From positions 4,239,776 through 4,303,775 of the forward strand of contig NZ_JAQOMR010000001.1 of the NCBI RefSeq assembly GCF_028401385.1: a DNA stretch of 64,000 bases, written 5' to 3'. The stretch comes from Marinicella algicola. Lineage in GTDB: Bacteria > Pseudomonadota > Gammaproteobacteria > Xanthomonadales > Marinicellaceae. The notes beneath the pieces are model-generated. The model was not told the origin of the DNA and did no database searches. It saw only the letters and a program-made list of their open reading frames with translations. Position 1 is the first letter of the stretch. The number at the start of each line of letters is the position of its first letter. The translations under genes were made by a program, and so were the position numbers. Positions 10,685-21,279 of this stretch are shown piece by piece.

Positions 10685-11753
10685 CCGGAGCCGAATTCGG
10701 CGGTTCAGAAGCCTCGATCGGCACCTATGTCATCTGCTACGATCAGGATTTTATGGACACTGGGATCAACCCAGCCGGTGCGCTGGTCGGCAGTGATGGC
10801 CGCTGGGCGTTTACCGCAACATCCTACGTTCCGCCGGACGGACATCACGTCTATGCAGAGGCCTGGACAAAGATGAACGGCGTTTTCAGCATCAATTCGC
10901 GAAAATCTGCTGCTGTCGAGGTCGACAGCTATGTTCCGCCGACGCCGAATGTCCATTTCGGGCACCCCTCGGACATTGAGGGCGATGAACCGGTTCTTCC
11001 GACAGACACAAACGAACTCCCCAATATCGTGGTTCACATCGGTTATGCCTCGGTCATGCCGCGGCAATCGATCACCGATAGCGGCCACCTGACCAATGGA
11101 CAGGACTGGACCGCCACACCCGCGCAACCACTCAATGTTGGTGACAAGATGGTTGCCTGGGCGCAAACCGATGCCGGTGCGAAGTCCGGCGAGGCGCCGT
11201 TCACCATCACGGCAGCGGTGGTCACTGTTCCCGTTCCGCCGAATATCACCAACTGGAGTTCTCCGAATATTTCAGGAACCGGCACCTATGGAACAGGCGT
11301 CAAATTATACCTCAACGAGCGCTTTATGGGAGCGTCCCTCGTTGGCTCGTCACAATCGGGTTCCAGTTGGCTCGTCAACGTCGGAAAAGTCCCGGTGGCG
11401 GGTGACAAGCTCAAGGCCATCGCGACCGATGGCAGCGGCAACAGTTCCGACCCGTTCTTCATCATTTGCGGTGAAGACGCGACAATTCTCACTGTCGAAG
11501 CGGTCACCACAAGAGGACTGACCGCCAATGTCACGACCGCCAACCAGAGGCTACTGGCCTGGCGCGCTTCCGACGGTTTAAAAGTGATCGACAGCCCACT
11601 CAGAGGAATGGGGACCTCCACCGTTAACTATCTAAGCGGAGTGAGCGTTGAGACAAACGATCTGATCAAATGCTCGGCGCAGGATATGTCTTATTCCAGC
11701 ACCGAGGAACGATGACCCATTACGATTCGAAACCCGTTCCCTATTCCGCCTGA
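9320..11753 (+). CDS. Ig-like repeat protein, copy E
   Basis: About 811 residues. The head (residues 1 to about 455) is almost identical to copy C, including the frameshift near 9414. The tail is different: a sixth module with TGAEFGGSEAS, a seventh with FGHPSDIEGDE, then an eighth module that again resembles copy C (GDKLKAIATD and GNSSDPF). Near 11706 one G is missing (GAGGAACGATGA). Reading across it gives EGTMTHYDSKPVPYSA, homologous to the end of copy C, and a stop at 11751-11753 instead of the premature TGA at 11713. No export signal is seen. The gene is a mosaic: shared head, private middle, partly shared end. Function unknown. Confidence 0.7.
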
Positions 11754-12101
11754 CCTCTGAACACGTCTGCTCGTCGCCGGTTTTGTCGGGCGGTTAGGCA
11801 CTGTCTTGCGGCTCGCCGGTTTGCCGAAGAGGACCGGCTCGATCATGCAGATGGACCCTTGGAAACAGGAAGGCCGATTACATCCTCTGCTATGAAAGTC
11901 TTGCACTCCGGCGTGGAAAGGTTGCGGCGGCCGTGCGCCTTGCGGGCCGCCCATAAATATCCGCCTGCCATTGCCGGCTGGAAAGTGCCTGAAACGGCCG
12001 TGGCGCCCGTGCCTTATTCTCGAAGGTGGGCATCGCGGCCTTGACCTTTGCCGCGCGTCTGCTTACCCAACCGCCAGCAGGTGACAACTGGAGCAAACCC
12101 C
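11754..12101. other. intergenic region between Ig array and purD
   Basis: No gene is supported here. It contains one hairpin, GGCGGCC (11926-11932) with GGCCGCC (11945-11951), without a T-tract. Promoter elements for purD could not be picked out. A GGAG at 12090-12093 can serve as the purD ribosome-binding site. Confidence 0.4.
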
Positions 12102-13372
12102 ATGAATGTCCTTCTGATCGGCTCGGGTGGGCGCGAGCACGCGCTGGCCTGGAAGCTCTCGCAATCGCCGCGACTCGGCGTGCTTTATGCCGCGCCCGGC
12201 AATCCCGGTATTGCGGCCCATGCGCAATGCGTGACGGTTGATCCGGCCGATCATGCTGCGGTCATCGCCTTTGCGCCGAAAAAGAAATTGCCCTCGTCGT
12301 CGTCGGCCCCGAGGCGCCGCTGGTGGACGGCCTTGCCGATGCGCTGATGGTCGCCAATATCAAGGTGTTCGGTCCGACCAGCGCTGCCGCCCAGCTCGAA
12401 GGCTCGAAGGGGTTCACCAAGGATCTCTGCGCCCGCTACGACATTCCGACCGGCGCCTATCGCCGTTTCACGGATGGAGACGAGGCCAAGGTCTATGTCG
12501 AGGAAATCGGCGCGCCGATCGTGATCAAGGCGGACGGTCTGGCCGCCGGCAAGGGCGTGACCGTTGCCCGCACCAATGCCGAAGCGCTCGCCGCCATTGA
12601 TGACTGCTTTTCCGGCACGTTCGGCTCTGCAGGCGCGGAAGTCGTTGTCGAGGAGTTTCTGGTGGGCGAGGAGGCGAGCTTCTTCTGCCTTTCCGATGGC
12701 AAGAACGCGCTGCCGCTTGCAACCGCGCAGGACCACAAGGCCGTCGGCGACGGCGATACCGGGCCGAATACCGGTGGCATGGGTGCCTATTCGCCCGCCC
12801 CGGTGATGGATGATGCGATGATCGCCCGCACCATGACGGAGATCATCGAGCCGACGATCCGCGGCATGGCGGAGACGGGCAATCCGTTCCAGGGCGTGCT
12901 CTACGCCGGGCTGATGATTACCGAAAAGGGGCCGGAACTGATCGAATACAATGTCCGCTTCGGTGATCCGGAATGTCAGGTGCTGATGATGCGGCTTCAA
13001 AGCGATCTTCTGGATATTCTGGAGGCTGCCGCCGCGGGAACGCTCGACACGGTTTCAGCCGAATGGAGCGAAGACACCGCGCTCACCGTGGTTATGGCAA
13101 CCAAGGGCTACCCTGGATCCTACAAGAAGGGCAGTGCGATCCGCAACCTTCCCGCCGATGGGCAGGATGCCCGCACTTTCCATGCCGGAACAGCGATGCG
13201 TGACGGAAAGCTGGTGGCAAGCGGCGGGCGCGTTCTCAACGTCACGGCGCTCGGCCACAATGTCACCGAGGCACAGACCCGCGCCTACACGCTGATCGAG
13301 GATATTGACTGGGTGGAGGGTTTCTGCCGCCGCGATATCGGATGGCGGGCTGTGGCGCGCGAGGAGGGGTGA
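12102..13372 (+). CDS. purD: phosphoribosylamine-glycine ligase
   Basis: PurD (GAR synthetase) joins glycine to phosphoribosylamine with ATP in cytosolic de novo purine synthesis. The N-terminal domain begins [19 protein letters not shown]. The ATP-grasp part is recognisable from [37 protein letters not shown] and [10 protein letters not shown]. About 423 residues, normal for the family. One base is missing near 12283 (CCTTTGCGCCG), so the first 60 codons are in a different frame from the rest. As this is a housekeeping gene with otherwise perfect conservation, the break is probably a sequencing error. It stands alone, after the Ig array and before a MATE exporter. Confidence 0.93.
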
Positions 13373-13439
13373 GCAATGCCCTGTGGGGGTTGTTTGACCA
13401 CAAAACCTGCTTGACTTGCGGTTTGCATCGGCGCTAATT

Positions 13440-13477
13440 GCGCGCGGCCAGCGACGCCTGCCGCCCGCGCGCCTTTT
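13440..13477 (+). terminator. probable purD terminator
   Basis: GCGCGCGG (13440-13447) pairs with CCGCGCGC (13465-13472), followed by CTTTT. A promoter-like TTGACT (13411) with CTAATT 17 bases later directly abuts the stem, but it is too close to the hairpin to drive a meaningful transcript. Confidence 0.45.
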
Positions 13478-13602
13478 CAGGCGATGGTGAAGTCGTGTCA
13501 TCCTTCATCCGTTGTTTTCCAAACGACACTCGAAGCCTACGGCAATGCGGGCTCCTGTAACCGGTCGCCTCTGGCGATATGAGTGTCCCGAGGGACAACG
13601 AC

Positions 13603-14999
13603 ATGGATACCGCTTCCGAACCGGGCGCAAACCCCTATCTCTCCGGCCCCGTCGCGCCGCTTTATTTCAAAACCGCAGCCCCCATCGTCCTGCTGATGAT
13701 GGTCAACGGGCTGTTTACCGTAGTCGATGCCATTTTCCTCGGCGTCTATGTCGGCCCGCGCGCGCTTGCCGCCGTGACGCTCGTGTTTCCGCTGTTCATG
13801 GCGCTGAACGCGCTGGCAACACTTGTCGCCTCCGGCATGGCCTCGATCCTTGCCAGACGTCTGGGCGCCGGTGATCGCGCTGGTGCGCAATCGGCGATGC
13901 AATCGGCAACAGCGCTGGCCATGGTCTGCGCGCTGGCGCTGATGGCGGTTTATCTGCTCGCCGGCCGGCCGTTGATCGGCTGGCTTTCTGGCGGGGATGC
14001 CGGGCTTGCTGCTATGGCGGCAACCTATATCGGGCTTTTGATCTTCGGCAGCCCGCTGCAATTTTTGATCAGCATTCAGGGTGACACGCTGCGCTCGGAG
14101 GGCCGGCCCGCCACGATGGCGCTGATCGGCGTTCTGGTCACGCTTGCAAATATCGGCTTCAACTTCATCTTCATCGTGCTGCTCGGCTGGGGTGTCGCCG
14201 GCTCCGCCATCGGCACGCTGGCAGCGCAGCTTTGGCGCTTGTGGCGGTCGTTCTCCTGCGGCTTTCAGGCCGGACGCAGATCCGGTTGTTCGCGCGAACC
14301 GGAAAGCCGCTGACGGAAGCCTGGGGCCGGGCGATTGCCCTCGGCCTGCCGCAATCGCTGTCGCTGATCGGCATCAGTCTTTCAACGGGCTGCATTCTGG
14401 TCTCGGTCAGGGTGTGGTTCAGTGAAGACTATGACCTGACGATTGCCGCCTACGGCATAGCCTCAAGGCTGCTGACCTTTGCCTTCCTGCCGCTGATGGG
14501 GCTGAACTTCGCCTGCCAGTCGATTGTCGGCAACAATTACGGTGCCGCGCTCTATCAACGGTCGAACCGCACGCTGGTTGTCGGGCTTCTGACCGGGCTA
14601 TGTTACGGCTTGATCGTGCAGGCGGTGTTTGTCCTGGCCGCAACGCCGATTGCTGCGCTGTTTGTCGATGATCCGCAAACGATTGCGGCCGCTGCCCATA
14701 TCGTTCGCATTGTCACCGCTGCCTATGTGGTGGTCGCGCCCGTGATGGTGCTGTCAGGCTATTTCCAGGCGATTGGCAAGGCATTGGGCGCAGGCGTGAT
14801 GAGCCTCGGGCGGACCTATCTGTTCAACATTCCACTGATCTTTTCGCTGCCATTCCTGTTTGGCAGGCAGGGGATCTGGATGGCTGCACCAACAAGCGAT
14901 GTCGCCATGCTCGTCCTCGTCGCGGCAGTCCTGTGGCACCACCGGGCGAAAACCGGCGCACGCTGGGGCATGTTTCACCGTGAGGCGGTGATAGCCTGA
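13603..14999 (+). CDS. MATE family efflux transporter
   Basis: Polytopic inner-membrane protein of about 465 residues with roughly twelve hydrophobic segments. It resembles MATE (multi-antimicrobial extrusion) exporters, which pump cationic drugs or metabolites out against Na+ or H+. Typical stretches are APIVLLMMVNGLFTVVDAIF near the N-terminus and LPQSLSLIGISL in the second half. A frameshift near 14235 (TTTGGCGCTTGTGGC) splits the two halves. The ATG at 13603 is preferred because GAGGGA lies eight bases upstream; an in-frame ATG at 13579 is the alternative. It is transcribed towards the convergent FAD oxidoreductase gene, only 6 bases away. Substrate cannot be predicted. Confidence 0.85.
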
Positions 15000-15005
15000 A
15001 CGGCT

Positions 15006-16432
15006 CTAGCGCGGATCGGCCTTCAGCACCTTGTCGGGATTCATGATCCCGGCAGGGTCGAAGACCCGCTTGATCCGGTGCATCAGCTCGATTTCGATGG
15101 GTTCGCGGATTTCGGCGAGTTCGTCGCGCTTCAGCCGGCCGATCCCGTGCTCGGCCGAAATCGATCCTTGATGCGCAAGCACGATGGCGTGAACGATACC
15201 GTTGATCTCGCCCCAGCGTCCCACGAAGGCTGCCTTGTCGGCGCCTTCCGGCTGCGAAATATTGTAATGGATATTGCCGTCGCCGAGATGACCGAAGGCA
15301 CAGATGCGCGCGCCGGGGATCGCCTCCATCACCGCCGCATCCGCCGTGTGCAGGAAGGCGGGAATGGCGGAAACCGGCACGGAAACATCATGCTTGATCG
15401 AGCCACCCTCCGGTTTCTGCGCTTCCGACATGGTGTTGCGCATGTGCCATAGCGCATCGATCTCGCCTTGTGATTTGGTGATCACGGCGTCTTCCACGAG
15501 GCCTTGTTCAAAGGCTTCTTCCAACAGCGCTTCCATCATCGTGTCAGCGGATTGCTGGCTGTCGGATGTGGAAATATCTATCAATGTGTACCACGGGTAT
15601 TTTTCGGCAAGCGGGTCGCGCGCGCCCTCGGTGTGGCGGACGGTGAAGTCGAAGGCCATGCGGGCCATCAGCTCAAAACCCGTCAGTGCCGAGGCGCAGC
15701 GGTTGGACGCCAGTTCGAACAGTGAAAGCGCCTTTTCCGGTGTTGAAACCGCAGCAAAAGCGACCTGATGGCCGCGCGGTTTCGGAAAAAGTTTCAGCAC
15801 AGCGCCGGTGATGATGCCAAGCGTGCCTTCCGCGCCGATGAAAAGGTCGCGCAGGTCATAGCCGGTATTGTCTTTTTCAGGCTTCTGAGTCCGTTCCAGA
15901 TTTCGCCTGTCGGCAGCACCACTTCGAGCCCGAGGCAGAGCGCGCGCATATTGCCATAGGCCAGCACCGCCGTGCCGCCGGCATTGGTGGAGAGATTGCC
16001 GCCAATCCGGGCTGAGCCCTCCGAGCCCAGCGAAAGCGGGAACAGCCGGTTGTTTTCGGTTGCCGCCTTCTGCACATCGGCGAGGATGGCGCCGCCATCG
16101 GTTACGATGACATTGGCCGCGGTGTCGACCGCGCGGATCCGGTCCATCCGTTCCAGTGACAGCACGATGTCGGTGCCATCTTCGCGCGGCACATGGCCGC
16201 CGACATGGCCGGTGCGTCCGCCGGCCGGCACAACCGGCGTTTTCGTTTCGCTGGCAAGCTTCAGGATCTGGGAGACTTCCTCCGTCGAACCGGGCTTCAG
16301 CACCAATGCCGTCCTGCCCCGGTAAAGCCCTCGGTTTTCGGTCAGATAGGGCTCGATGTCGGCGGCCTCGGTCAGCGCGTAGGCGGCGCCGACAATCTCT
16401 GAAAAACGGGTTATGCGTTCGGGCGTGGTCAT
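15006..16432 (-). CDS. FAD-binding oxidoreductase, GlcD / D-2-hydroxyacid dehydrogenase type
   Basis: About 475 residues with an N-terminal PCMH-type FAD domain (VVPAGGRTGHVGG, GGNLSTNAGG) and a C-terminal FAD-linked oxidase domain with the metal- and substrate-site signature HLGDGNIHYN and the closing EHGIGRLK. Members oxidise D-2-hydroxy acids such as D-lactate, glycolate or D-2-hydroxyglutarate; the exact substrate is not evident. A frameshift near 15880 (a TTTTTC run) separates NGLRSLKK from YDLRDLF. The start is the ATG at 16432, four bases after the stop of the upstream Sua5-like gene, so the two are probably one operon. Confidence 0.85.
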
Positions 16433-16436
16433 GCGG

Positions 16437-17413
16437 TCAGTCTTCCTTCCGGGGAGCGGCAGCGCGGGAAAGCCGGTCGTTGATCGCCTCGCCGATGCCG
16501 CCTTCAGGAATGGGCGCAAAGGCGATTGTGGTGGCGCCGCTGGCGTCTGCCTGTTTCATTGTGGCGTAAAGCCGGCTCGCCGCTTCCGCAAGGTCACCGG
16601 TTGCGCTCAGCTGGAAGGTGGCGTGCGCCGCGACCGCGTTTTCAACCGTCTGCGGGCCGCACAGCACCAGCGCCTCGCCGTCTTCCACTCGCATTGCGTT
16701 GAGGCGCACGGCGGCTCTCGGGGCGTAATGCGACACCATCATGCCGGGCGCGACAATGGCGGTCTTGTGCTGCGGGCGCAAAACGGGGCGGCCCGTCAGC
16801 GCTTCCACGTCAGCCACCGAAATACCGCCGGGCCTCAAAGCGTGATCGCATTGCTCTCAACTTTCAAAATGGTCGATTCCACTCCGACGGCTGCTGCACC
16901 CGCATCGACAATCAACTGCAGCTTTTCCCCGAGATCGGCGGCAACATGGGCGGCGGTTGTCGGGCTGATCCTGCCGGATGTGTTGGCGCTCGGGGCCGCC
17001 AGCGGTCGGCCGGTTTCGGCGATCAGCCGTCCGGCAAAGCCTTGCGGCACCCGCACCCCCACAGTCGGCAGGCCTGCAGTTGCCGCTGGAGCAATCGCGG
17101 CGTCCTTGCTCAGCGGCAGAACCAGCGTCAGCGGACCGGGCCAGAAAGCCTTGGCAAGCTGGCACGCCAGCGGTGAGAAATCGGCGTATTCTTCGGCCAT
17201 TGCGAGCCCGGACATATGGCAGATCAGCGGATTGAAGGCGGGCCTGCCCTTGGCGGCGTAGATTTTCGCAATCGCGTCCGGATTGGTGGCATCGGCGGCC
17301 AGCCCATACACGGTCTCCGTCGGGATGGCGACGATCTCGCCCGCCAGCAGAAGCGCGCGACCTTCGTTGAGCGCAACCTCCCCATCCCAGCTAATGTCGA
17401 TAATCCGCGCCAT
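16437..17413 (-). CDS. threonylcarbamoyl-AMP synthase (Sua5/YrdC/YwlC)
   Basis: About 325 residues: the N-terminal YrdC/TsaC domain (KGRPAFNPL substrate motif, PSANTSGRISPT) plus the C-terminal Sua5 domain (SHYAPRAAVRL). Family enzymes make threonylcarbamoyl-AMP from threonine, bicarbonate and ATP for the t6A37 modification of ANN-reading tRNAs. One base is missing near 16837 between ESNAITL and RPGGIS, at a domain-internal position, so the frame changes. The start is the ATG at 17413. The gene is divergent from the Rid-family gene 68 bases away and is followed at once by the FAD oxidoreductase. Confidence 0.9.
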
Positions 17414-17481
17414 GACAAACCTGTTCGTATCTAAGCGATCCTCGTTTAGAACAAAGGCCCTGTACAACAAAGGATTTTCTG

Positions 17482-17855
17482 ATGGTGACGAGACGGATTG
17501 CCTCTGGCGGGATTTATGAAAACCGGATCGGATATTGCCGGGCGGTGGCGGCGGGCGGCCTCGTTCACGTTTCGGGTACAACGGCGCAGGGAGTGATATT
17601 CCTGAAGATGTCGTCGGCCAGTGCCGCTCGGCGCTGAAGGCCATCGAACGCGCGCTTGATGAGGCCGGATCGGGCTTTGCCGAGATTGTCCGGGTTGTCT
17701 ACTACCTGCCGGATGCCGCAGATTTTAAAGCCTGCTGGCCGCTTCTTGCCGAAACCTTCGGCGATCATCCGCCCGCGGCGACCATGATCGAATGCGGTCT
17801 GATTGACCCGAAATACAAGATCGAAATCGAGGTCACGGCGCTGGCGCCGGTCTGA
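17482..17855 (+). CDS. Rid-family (YjgF/YER057c/UK114) protein
   Basis: About 124 residues with the Rid fold: VHVSGTTAQG, YYLPDAADF and the terminal YKIEIEVTAL. RidA itself hydrolyses reactive enamines and imines from PLP enzymes using a conserved arginine before the last strand. At the matching place this protein has ATMIECGLIDPKYK, with no arginine I can align. It is therefore more likely a non-RidA Rid subgroup member whose activity is unknown. One base is missing near 17588 in the run CAGGGAG. It precedes the betaine-oxygenase-like genes but is separated from them by 158 bases. Confidence 0.85.
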
Positions 17856-18013
17856 CAAGGAGGCGGAACGAGGCGGCTGCCGCCGAACGCGCAGCCCGCA
17901 CGCGACGCAACCGGTGTCGTCATTTCCGAAAGTCATGTCGTGATTGGGACGCGGAGCCGCAATCGGCGGTGATTTAATGGTTGTTATTGCCCGTCTTCGC
18001 CCCGGAGGCCGCC

Positions 18014-19258
18014 ATGACGACACGCCAGATCATGCTCGAAGAGCTCAAGCAACGCCGCGACGGGTTTTCGCTGCCGCGATCCTTCTATACCGACCCCGAT
18101 ATTTTCAGGGTCGATATGGAGAATTTCTACTATCGCGACTGGCTTTTCGTCGCCCATGACTGCGAGCTGGCGCGCCCCGGAAACTACCTGACGATCCAGG
18201 TCGGCGATTATTCGGTGATCCTGACGCGCGGGCGCGACAAACAGATCCGGGCTCTGCACAATTCCTGCCGTCATCGTGGATCGCGCGTTTGCTCCGCCGA
18301 AAAGGGAACAACGGCCAAGCTGGTCTGTCCCTATCACCAGTGGACCTATGATCTCGATGGCACATTGCAATATGTCCGCCATATGGGCGAGGATTTCGAC
18401 CGTGCGCAGTTTGGCCTGAAACCGGTGCATTGCGAGAGCATCGAGGGCTATATATTCATCTGTCTCGCTGATGAAGCGCCCGATATCGCTTCGCTGCGCG
18501 AGGGCATCGCGCCCTATCTCGCGCCCCACAATATTCGCGAGACCAAGGTCGCCCACAAAAGCACCATCATTGAAAAGGGCAACTGGAAGCTTGTCTGGGA
18601 AAACAACCGCGAATGCTATCACTGTGCGGGCAACCATCCCGAGCTTTGCCGCACCTATCCCGAGGCATCATCCGTCACCGGTGTTCAGGGCATGATGGAT
18701 AATCCGGAGATCCAGGCGCACTGGGCCCATTGCGAGGCGGCGGGCCTTGAGGCGAAGTTCTTCCTGAACCCTGATGGCCAGTTCCGCATTGCCCGCATGC
18801 CGCTGATCGCCGGTGCTGAAAGCTACACCATGTCTGGCAAGCGGGCCGTCCGAAAGCCGATGGGCGAGAAGACGGCAGCTGCCGGCATCGGCGCGCTTGT
18901 TCTGTTTCACTATCCAACGAACTGGAACCATTTCCTGGGCGACCACGCGATCTCGTTCCGTGTGCTGCCGATCGGGCCGGAGGAAACGCAAGTTACCACC
19001 ACATGGCTGGTGTCGAAGGATGCGGTCGAGGGCATCGATTATGATCTCGACGAGCTTACCCATGTCTGGACCTTTACCAATGATCAGGACCGTCAGATCG
19101 TGGAGGAAAACGCGCGTGGCATTCGTTCTCCGGCCTATGAACCCGGCCCCTATTCACAAGAGGATGAAGGCGGCGTGATGCAATTTGTCGAATGGTACGT
19201 CAATAACTCGCTCGATCGCCTTTCCGGCAGCAGCGCGCCTCTCTCCATCGTCGCCTGA
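18014..19258 (+). CDS. gbcA: Rieske aromatic-ring-type oxygenase, glycine betaine monooxygenase-like
   Basis: 414 residues, uninterrupted. The Rieske [2Fe-2S] ligands are C85-x-H87 (CRHRGSRVC) and C105-x2-H108 (CPYHQW). The mononuclear iron site is in NRECYHCAGNHPEL near residues 197-210. With the next gene it forms an oxygenase-reductase pair like GbcAB of Pseudomonas, which demethylates glycine betaine to dimethylglycine; related pairs act on carnitine or stachydrine (proline betaine). The substrate is thus inferred from overall resemblance only. The ATG at 18014 has CGGAGG upstream. The reductase gene starts 2 bases after this stop, indicating translational coupling. Confidence 0.82.
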   Translation: MTTRQIMLEELKQRRDGFSLPRSFYTDPDIFRVDMENFYYRDWLFVAHDCELARPGNYLTIQVGDYSVILTRGRDKQIRALHNSCRHRGSRVCSAEKGTTAKLVCPYHQWTYDLDGTLQYVRHMGEDFDRAQFGLKPVHCESIEGYIFICLADEAPDIASLREGIAPYLAPHNIRETKVAHKSTIIEKGNWKLVWENNRECYHCAGNHPELCRTYPEASSVTGVQGMMDNPEIQAHWAHCEAAGLEAKFFLNPDGQFRIARMPLIAGAESYTMSGKRAVRKPMGEKTAAAGIGALVLFHYPTNWNHFLGDHAISFRVLPIGPEETQVTTTWLVSKDAVEGIDYDLDELTHVWTFTNDQDRQIVEENARGIRSPAYEPGPYSQEDEGGVMQFVEWYVNNSLDRLSGSSAPLSIVA

Positions 19259-19259
19259 T

Positions 19260-20345
19260 ATGATCAAACCGCAGACATTCAAACATATCGACGAGATGGT
19301 GCCATGGAATGGTCGCGAGCACATGCTGGAATGCGTTGCCTGGACGCCCGAGGCCCCGGACGTGATGACCTTCACATTCCGCGCAGAGGAAAAGAACATC
19401 TGGTTCCGTTACCTGCCGGGCCAATACATCACGCTGGAATTGCCGGTTGGCCCCGAACCGATCATGCGCACCTATACGATTTCCTCCAGCCCGACGCGCC
19501 CGTTCACGATCGCGGTGACAGTCAAGGCGCAAAAGGACAGTATCGGCACGCGCTGGATGTTTGAAAATCTTCAGCCGGGCATGAAACTGAAGGCCATCGG
19601 GCCGCTGGGCGATTTTTCCTATGTGCAGCATCCAGCGGATAAATATCTGTTTATCTCGGCAGGTTCCGGCATCACGCCCATGATGTCGATGACCCGCGAT
19701 CTCGGCGACCGCGACCCCGACACCGATATTGCCTTTATCCACTGCGCCCGCTCGCCCAGCGACATTATTTTTCGATGGGAGCTGGAGTACAAGGCGCGCT
19801 ACATGCCTTTCTTCAATCTCGGTTTTATCGTCACCGAGCTTGAGCGCACACAGCTCTGGTCAGGGCTGCGGGGCTTTATTGACCGCGCCAAGATCGCGCT
19901 GCTGGTCCCGGATTTTTAGAGCGACGGGTGTTCTGCTGCGGGCCGGATCCGTTCATGGCAACGGTCAGGGATTCTGCTTGAGAGCTCCAGTTTCGATATG
20001 GAAAACAATTACTTCCAGGAGACGTTCAAGCCGGAAGTGTCGGAGCCAGCCGTGTTTGTCGGCGATAGCGGCGACGAGGAAAAGCTCTTTACCGTCGAAT
20101 TCGCCGATTCTGGCGTGACAGCGGAGGTGCAGCCCGGTTTCACCATCCTGCAGACTGCGCGCAATGCCGGTGTGCGCATCCCGGCGGCCTGCGAGAGCGG
20201 TATCTGCGGTACCTGCCGCACCATGTGCAAATCCGGCAAGGTGGACATGCAGCATAACGGCGGCATTCTCGATGACGAGATCGAGGAAGGCTATATCCTC
20301 GCCTGCTGCTCGCGTCCGCTTTCGGATGTGGAGGTTGAGGCTTAA
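19260..20345 (+). CDS. gbcB: ferredoxin-NAD(P)H reductase partner of the Rieske oxygenase
   Basis: About 361 residues with the FAD domain (MRTYTISSSP, the flavin-binding RxYS/T-type motif), the nucleotide-binding domain (ISAGSGITPMMSM) and a C-terminal plant-type [2Fe-2S] ferredoxin domain with cysteines in CESGICGTCRTMC and a later CC. It passes electrons from NAD(P)H to the Rieske oxygenase encoded just upstream. Two indels are needed: one T missing near 19917 (GATTTTTAG gives a false stop) and one extra T, or two bases missing, near 19975. Read across, the linker is PDFLERRVFCCGPDPFM, which contains the expected CGP motif. Confidence 0.85.
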
Positions 20346-20455
20346 TGCCTTGCGTTGCCTTCAGCTGTCGGTCAGACTTGCACCCCTCACATTGTTGAGC
20401 CGACGCTCTTTTGAGGGCTCCGGCACGACAGTTCAGCCATTCGTGGGAGGAAAAG

Positions 20456-21279
20456 ATGGCCGATCTTCAGGGAAATTGACCGTGGTTACCGGTGCCGGTC
20501 GTGGTATCGGGCGTGAAATTGCCCTGCATCAGGCCCGTACCGGTGCAACGGTTGCCGTTCTTGCCCGCACCGCCGCGCAGATCGGGGAGACGGCGGCGCT
20601 GATCGAGAAGGAGGGCGGTCAGGCGAAAGCCTATGTGGTTGACCTCGTTGATCGCGAAGCGGTCGAGGCGACCTTCGCCGCGATCGTCTCGGAAATTGGA
20701 CCGATCGACTGCTTGGTCAACAACCACGGCTCGTTTCGCGCCTTCGGTCCGATATGGGAATGCGATCCTGACGAATGGTGGGGCGATGTCGAGATCAACC
20801 TGCGCGGCTGTTTCCACACCTGCCGAGTGGTCGCTCCGGCGATGCTTGAACGGGGAAGGGGCGTATCGTCAATCTGGTCGGTGGAGGAACCGGCACCAGC
20901 TTCCCCATGGCTCCGGCTATGCGTCCAGCAAGGCCGGAATTATGCGCTTCACCGAATGCCTGAATGACACCACGGCCAGCGGCGGCGTGCTCGCCTTCGC
21001 CGTTGACCCGGGGCTGGTGCGCACGACGATGACCGAGATGCAGCTCAACACGGAGGCGGGCCGCACCTTTCTGCCTGGTATCCAGCAGCTCTTCGAGGAC
21101 AATATCAACGTTCCCCTTCAAAAGCCGCGGCCCTGATCGCCGATATCGCCGGCGGACGGTTCGACAAGCTCGCAGGTCGGATGCTGCGGGGCCCGGAAGA
21201 CCGGGATGTGCTGGCGGCAGAGATCGATACGATTGTCGCCGGGGACGGCAGGGCGCTGCGGATTACCGGCCTGGACTAA
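20456..21279 (+). CDS. short-chain dehydrogenase/reductase (SDR)
   Basis: About 275 residues, classical SDR: cofactor loop TGAGRGIG near residue 13, NNHG in place of the usual NNAG, and the catalytic Tyr/Lys as YASSK. It is an NAD(P)-dependent alcohol or carbonyl oxidoreductase of unknown substrate. Four one-base gaps are needed to read it (near 20477, 20862, 20908 and 21115), three of them in runs of C or G, the most damaged gene of the window. It lies 110 bases after the oxygenase reductase on the same strand, so a role in the same catabolic route is possible but unproven. The start has GGGAGG upstream. Confidence 0.8.

Noticed and set aside
1..11753. RTX or type I secretion signal in the array proteins
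   Set aside because: No glycine-aspartate nonapeptide repeats or typical C-terminal secretion signals are visible, and no secretion genes are adjacent in the window.
12102..13372. purD (and other broken housekeeping genes) as true pseudogenes
   Set aside because: Protein sequence stays fully conserved on both sides of each break, and loss of so many essential functions at once is implausible.
13411..13477. Small RNA gene with its own promoter and terminator after purD
   Set aside because: The promoter-like -10 abuts the hairpin directly, leaving no transcript body; the hairpin is better explained as the purD terminator.
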